DNA from: Armatimonadota bacterium
GTDB lineage: Bacteria > Armatimonadota > Fimbriimonadia > Fimbriimonadales > Fimbriimonadaceae
Direction of reading: 5' to 3'
Assembly (NCBI GenBank): GCA_018268375.1
Contig: JAFDWS010000003.1
Coordinates: forward strand, 142,271 to 206,270
DNA: 64,000 nt
In this document: piece by piece, positions 61,124 through 64,000 of the stretch
Layout of the letters: each line of letters begins with the position of its first letter
Position numbering within the stretch: the stretch's first letter is position 1
The notes under the pieces: model-generated
The model's input: the letters and a program-made list of their open reading frames with translations, nothing else
Database searches by the model: none
What the model was told of the DNA's origin: nothing
Program-made: the position numbers and the translations under genes

Positions 61124-62112
61124 TCGTATCGAGTGATCTAGAGCAGGCTTACAACAGAATTGAGCCGGCCTTGGTAAGGCTTCGCTCCCTCGTAAGAGAC
61201 ACGCTGCTCAACTATTGTGAGGTGAATGGTCTTGCCTTTCTCTCACGTCAGAAGGCTCTTGGTTCTTTGAGTGAAAAGGTCGAGAGTGGCAGAATCGCAA
61301 CTTGGGAGGCTGTTGACGATTTGGTAGCGGCAACGGTAGTAGTTCCAACTTTGGCCGACGAAGGTCAGGTGATAAGCGACCTTGGCAGGCTCTTTGAAGT
61401 GGTGGATGTTAGGCGAAGGGCATCGACCATGAAGTCGTTTGACGTTTTCCGTTTTGACGCAACACGAGTCATTGCGAAACTTAGCGCAGCTGTTGATGAA
61501 GGGCAGGCGTTGCGTGTTTCGTCGATTCTGTTTGAGGTACAAGTTCGAAGCGCCTTTGATCACGCGTGGTCGGTGGCAACACATGCTCTTGTGTACAAGA
61601 CGGACAATCCATCCTGGCGAAGACAGCGAATGGCCGCTCAAATGAAGGCGGTATGCGAGCAAATGGATAGTGTTCTCTTGGGTTTCGAGGAAGTCTCTGC
61701 GAAGATTGATGAGAGTGAGTGGCGCCGCGTTGCGAACGTCGGTCGAATTATCAGTACACTGAAAGGACTGTTTAATGAGGGAAGGTTGCCCGAAGAGTTG
61801 CTTCCCAAAGACTGGTCTAGACTGGGTGATAACATATATTCATTAGTGTTGGCGCATAGGGAAAGGGATAGGGATGAATCGGAAGTGATAGGAGAGGCCA
61901 TTGCGGCGTTGAAGGAAGGGATAGAGGGGCTGACGGGCAATGTGCCCCGGAGTATGTCACTGTTTCAGCTATCGATGGGCGTCCTCAGTGAAGGAGACAT
62001 GCTGAGTAAGCGCAAGGTTGGGTTTGTTCACATGGTCGATAGATATAGCATCGAGAGATTTCCATCGACAGAGTTACTCAAGCCAAGGTTTGTTTTCGAG
62101 CAGACGCAATGA
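61120..62112 (+). CDS. Divergent RelA/SpoT-fold (alarmone synthetase-like) protein
   Basis: Protein of 330 residues. Residues ~35-165 match the order of the RelA/SpoT nucleotidyltransferase: LSRQKALGSLSEKV, DDLVAATVVVPTLAD, FDVFRFDATRV, then ILFEVQVRSAFDHAWSVATH with the ExQxR motif (E139-R143) and LVYK. The GYRSLH-type substrate loop found in ppGpp synthetases is not visible. A C-terminal helical region of ~160 residues follows. It could be a toxic small alarmone synthetase or a tRNA- or ATP-modifying relative. It overlaps the DUF262 stop by ATGA. Low G+C codon use, as in its partner. The start at 61120 is preferred over TTG at 61105. Confidence 0.75.
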   Translation: MIVSSDLEQAYNRIEPALVRLRSLVRDTLLNYCEVNGLAFLSRQKALGSLSEKVESGRIATWEAVDDLVAATVVVPTLADEGQVISDLGRLFEVVDVRRRASTMKSFDVFRFDATRVIAKLSAAVDEGQALRVSSILFEVQVRSAFDHAWSVATHALVYKTDNPSWRRQRMAAQMKAVCEQMDSVLLGFEEVSAKIDESEWRRVANVGRIISTLKGLFNEGRLPEELLPKDWSRLGDNIYSLVLAHRERDRDESEVIGEAIAALKEGIEGLTGNVPRSMSLFQLSMGVLSEGDMLSKRKVGFVHMVDRYSIERFPSTELLKPRFVFEQTQ

Positions 62113-62122
62113 AGGACAGGGG

Positions 62123-63595
62123 TTACGCCAACACGTCCGTCACCACATCCCCGAAAACGTCCGTCAGTCGGAAATCGCGGCCCTGGTACCGGTACGTCAA
62201 CCGCGTGTGGTCGATGCCCAGCAAGTGCAGCATCGTGGCGTGGAGGTCGTGCACCGAGACCGCGTTTTGCGTGATGTTGTAGGAGAAGTCGTCCGTCTCG
62301 CCGTAGGACAGGCCTTTCTTGATCCCGCCTCCCGCCAGCCACACGCAGTAGTTGCGGGGGTGGTGGTCGCGGCCATAGTCGGTGTCGCTCATGTCGCCTT
62401 GTGAGTAGACCGTCCGGCCGAACTCGCCGCCCCAAACGACCAGCGTCTCGTCCAGCATCCCTCTCTGCTTCAAATCCTTGATGAGCGCCACCGAAGGCTG
62501 GTCGATGTCCTCCGCCTGCAGCTTGATCGCCTTGGGGAGGTTGAAGTGTTGGTCCCAGCCCATGTGGAAGAGCTGGACGAAGCGGACGCCGCGCTCGGCC
62601 AACCGTCTCGCGAGCAGACAGTTGTAGGCATAGGAGCCGGGCCGCGTCACCTCGGGGCCGTACATTTCTAGCACCGCGCTCGGCTCGTTCTTGATATCGA
62701 GCAAGTCGGGCACCGAGGTCTGCATCCGGAACGCCAGCTCGTACTGGGAGATGCGCGTTTCGATCTCGGGGTCGCCCATGACGGCTTTGCGGTCTTCGTT
62801 GAGCCCGCGCAGGTCGTCGAGCATTTCGCGCCGAGTCTCGCGGTCAATGCCGTGGGGGTCGCTGAGGAAGAGCACGGGGTCGCCGGAGTTGCGGAACTTG
62901 ACGCCTTGGTGGGTGGTGGGCAGGAAGCCGGAGCCCCAGAGGCGGTCGTAAAGCGGTTGGTCGTCCTTGCGGCCGGTGCCGATGCTGGTGAGCACGACGT
63001 AGGCGGGAAGGTCGTTGCTCATCGTTCCGAGGCCGTAGCTGAGCCAGGCGCCCATGCTCGGCCGGCCGGCGAGCTGGTTGCCGGTCTGGAGGAAGGTGAC
63101 GGCGGGGTCGTGGTTGATGGCTTCGGTGAAGAGCGACTTGACGACGGTGATCTCGTCGACGATCTCCGCCATGTGGGGCAGGATTTCGCTGAGCCAGATG
63201 CCGCTCTTGCCGTGTTGGGCAAATTTGTAAATCGAGGGCGCGACCGGGAACTTCGCCTGCCCAGAAGTCATTCCGGTTAGCCGCTGGCCCATGCGGACGC
63301 TGGCTGGGAGGTCCTCGCCGCGGTGCTGGGTCAGCGCGGGTTTTGGGTCGAAGAGCTCCATTTGGCTGGGCGCGCCGGACTGGAAGAGATAGATGACGCG
63401 CTTGGCCTTCGGTGCAAAGTGGGGGACGCCGGGCAGCCCGCCAAACCGCTTTTCCTCGTCAATGACCGGTATGCCGCCGGCGAGGGCGTCGGTGCCGATG
63501 ATGCTCGCAAGGGCGGCCAGCCCCACCCCGCCCGACCGCTTGAGGAACGTGCGCCGGTTGAACTGGTCTTGCAGGAAGAAGGGGTGCTCGAGCAT
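62123..63595 (-). CDS. DUF1501 domain protein, Tat-exported
   Basis: Protein of 490 residues. A Tat-type signal, [20 protein letters not shown], is near the N-terminus. The DUF1501 alkaline-phosphatase-like domain shows [20 protein letters not shown], then [12 protein letters not shown] and [20 protein letters not shown]-terminal [20 protein letters not shown] closes the domain. This is the planctomycete-type long form, usually encoded beside a DUF1549/DUF1553 cytochrome-type partner. The partner would lie beyond the repeat region past the window end, if present. TAAAAC ends 6 bases before the ATG. Confidence 0.9.
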   Translation of the reverse strand: MLEHPFFLQDQFNRRTFLKRSGGVGLAALASIIGTDALAGGIPVIDEEKRFGGLPGVPHFAPKAKRVIYLFQSGAPSQMELFDPKPALTQHRGEDLPASVRMGQRLTGMTSGQAKFPVAPSIYKFAQHGKSGIWLSEILPHMAEIVDEITVVKSLFTEAINHDPAVTFLQTGNQLAGRPSMGAWLSYGLGTMSNDLPAYVVLTSIGTGRKDDQPLYDRLWGSGFLPTTHQGVKFRNSGDPVLFLSDPHGIDRETRREMLDDLRGLNEDRKAVMGDPEIETRISQYELAFRMQTSVPDLLDIKNEPSAVLEMYGPEVTRPGSYAYNCLLARRLAERGVRFVQLFHMGWDQHFNLPKAIKLQAEDIDQPSVALIKDLKQRGMLDETLVVWGGEFGRTVYSQGDMSDTDYGRDHHPRNYCVWLAGGGIKKGLSYGETDDFSYNITQNAVSVHDLHATMLHLLGIDHTRLTYRYQGRDFRLTDVFGDVVTDVLA

Positions 63596-64000
63596 CGGAC
63601 GGTTTTAGTTTAGCCGAGAAGGTGGCGGTGGCGGTCCTCGGACGCGGAGGAACCCCCGACGGGACGTCGGCGGCTACCCCTGTGCCGCCAGGACGTGTCG
63701 TCCCGACCGATCCCTCGACTGCGCTCGGGATGACAAGGTGTGGTGTGGCGGATGTGTCATCCCGACCGGGCCCGAGCTCTTGCGAGGCGAGCGGCGGATC
63801 CCCCGACGGGACGTCGGCGGCTACCTTCCAGCCGCAAGGACGTTGTCATCCCGACCGGGCCCGAGCTCTGCGGGGCGAGCGGCGGATCCCCCGACGGGAC
63901 GTCGGCGGCTACCCTGCCATGTCGCAAGGACGTGTCATCCCGACCGGGCCCGAGCTCTTGCGAGGCGAGCGGCGGATCCCCCGACGGGACGTCGGCGGCT
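63596..64000. repeat. Intergenic tandem repeat array, 89-bp unit, running off the window
   Basis: No protein gene. Units begin GTCATCCCGACCGGGCCCGA at 63756, 63845 and 63934 (period 89). A degenerate copy starts near 63697. Each full unit contains CCCGAGCTC, GGCGAGCGGCGGATC and the palindromic CCGACGGGACGTCGG followed by CGGCGGCTACC. The degenerate copy carries TCGACTGCGCTCGGGATGAC, a type of dispersed intergenic repeat seen in several phyla. The array is cut by the window end. Confidence 0.9.

Noticed and set aside
63640..64000. CRISPR array at the window end
   Set aside because: Near-identical 89-bp units have no unique spacers of regular length; the whole unit repeats. It is a tandem intergenic repeat.

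Overview
The window is about 60% G+C and densely coded, with short intergenic gaps and many 1-4 base start/stop overlaps. The gene mix suggests a free-living heterotroph of the Armatimonadota, probably near Fimbriimonas. It includes a pilMNOPQ-type cluster, DUF1501 and DUF1080 proteins, Gfo/Idh/MocA oxidoreductases, BNR-repeat proteins, secreted beta-helix-like surface proteins and a c-di-AMP riboswitch. This placement is inferred from gene content; no rRNA or phylogeny was available.

Layout. 1-5.4 kb (minus strand): a CPBP membrane protease, a secreted GH31 glycosidase with a PA14 domain, and a repetitive secreted surface protein. 5.6-12.8 kb (plus): an ExeA-like ATPase, a small HTH protein and a PilM-N-O-P-Q-like series ending in a strong terminator. 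12.9-19 kb: a fasciclin lipoprotein, then a minus-strand cluster of a BNR-repeat protein, a Tat-exported Gfo/Idh/MocA oxidoreductase and a tandem DUF1080 protein split by a G7 frameshift. This looks like a 3-keto-sugar processing set. 19-25.8 kb: tRNA-Ala, small membrane and lipid-facing proteins, DUF1501, lipB, a membrane nucleotide cyclase with substituted active-site residues, and a polysaccharide deacetylase overlapping a Lys/Ala-rich small gene. 25.8-48.5 kb: mostly housekeeping (acnA, pspA, uvrC, fabI, glutamate formiminotransferase, purK, a prenyl synthase, a SpoU methyltransferase, cysS), plus DUF1015, an MBL hydrolase, TPR and tandem SPFH proteins, a macro-domain protein and secreted proteins. 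48.6-57 kb: an M48 peptidase, a c-di-AMP riboswitch on the opposite strand with no obvious target, a sugar ABC transporter whose binding protein is fused to its first permease, a LuxR-type regulator, ndk and a small hydrolase. 57-64 kb: a second repetitive surface protein, a RepA-like AAA ATPase, a winged-helix protein, an A+T-richer two-gene operon (DUF262 plus a divergent RelA/SpoT-fold protein), a DUF1501 protein and a tandem 89-bp repeat running off the window.

Two cross-cutting points. First, many genes that begin a transcription unit have a TAnnnT hexamer 6-10 bases before the start codon and no Shine-Dalgarno sequence. This suggests widespread leaderless transcription, and I used it to choose several starts. 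Second, the best candidate for an undescribed system is the DUF262/RelA-SpoT-like pair at 60.1-62.1 kb, which has the look of an anti-phage or toxic alarmone-type module.
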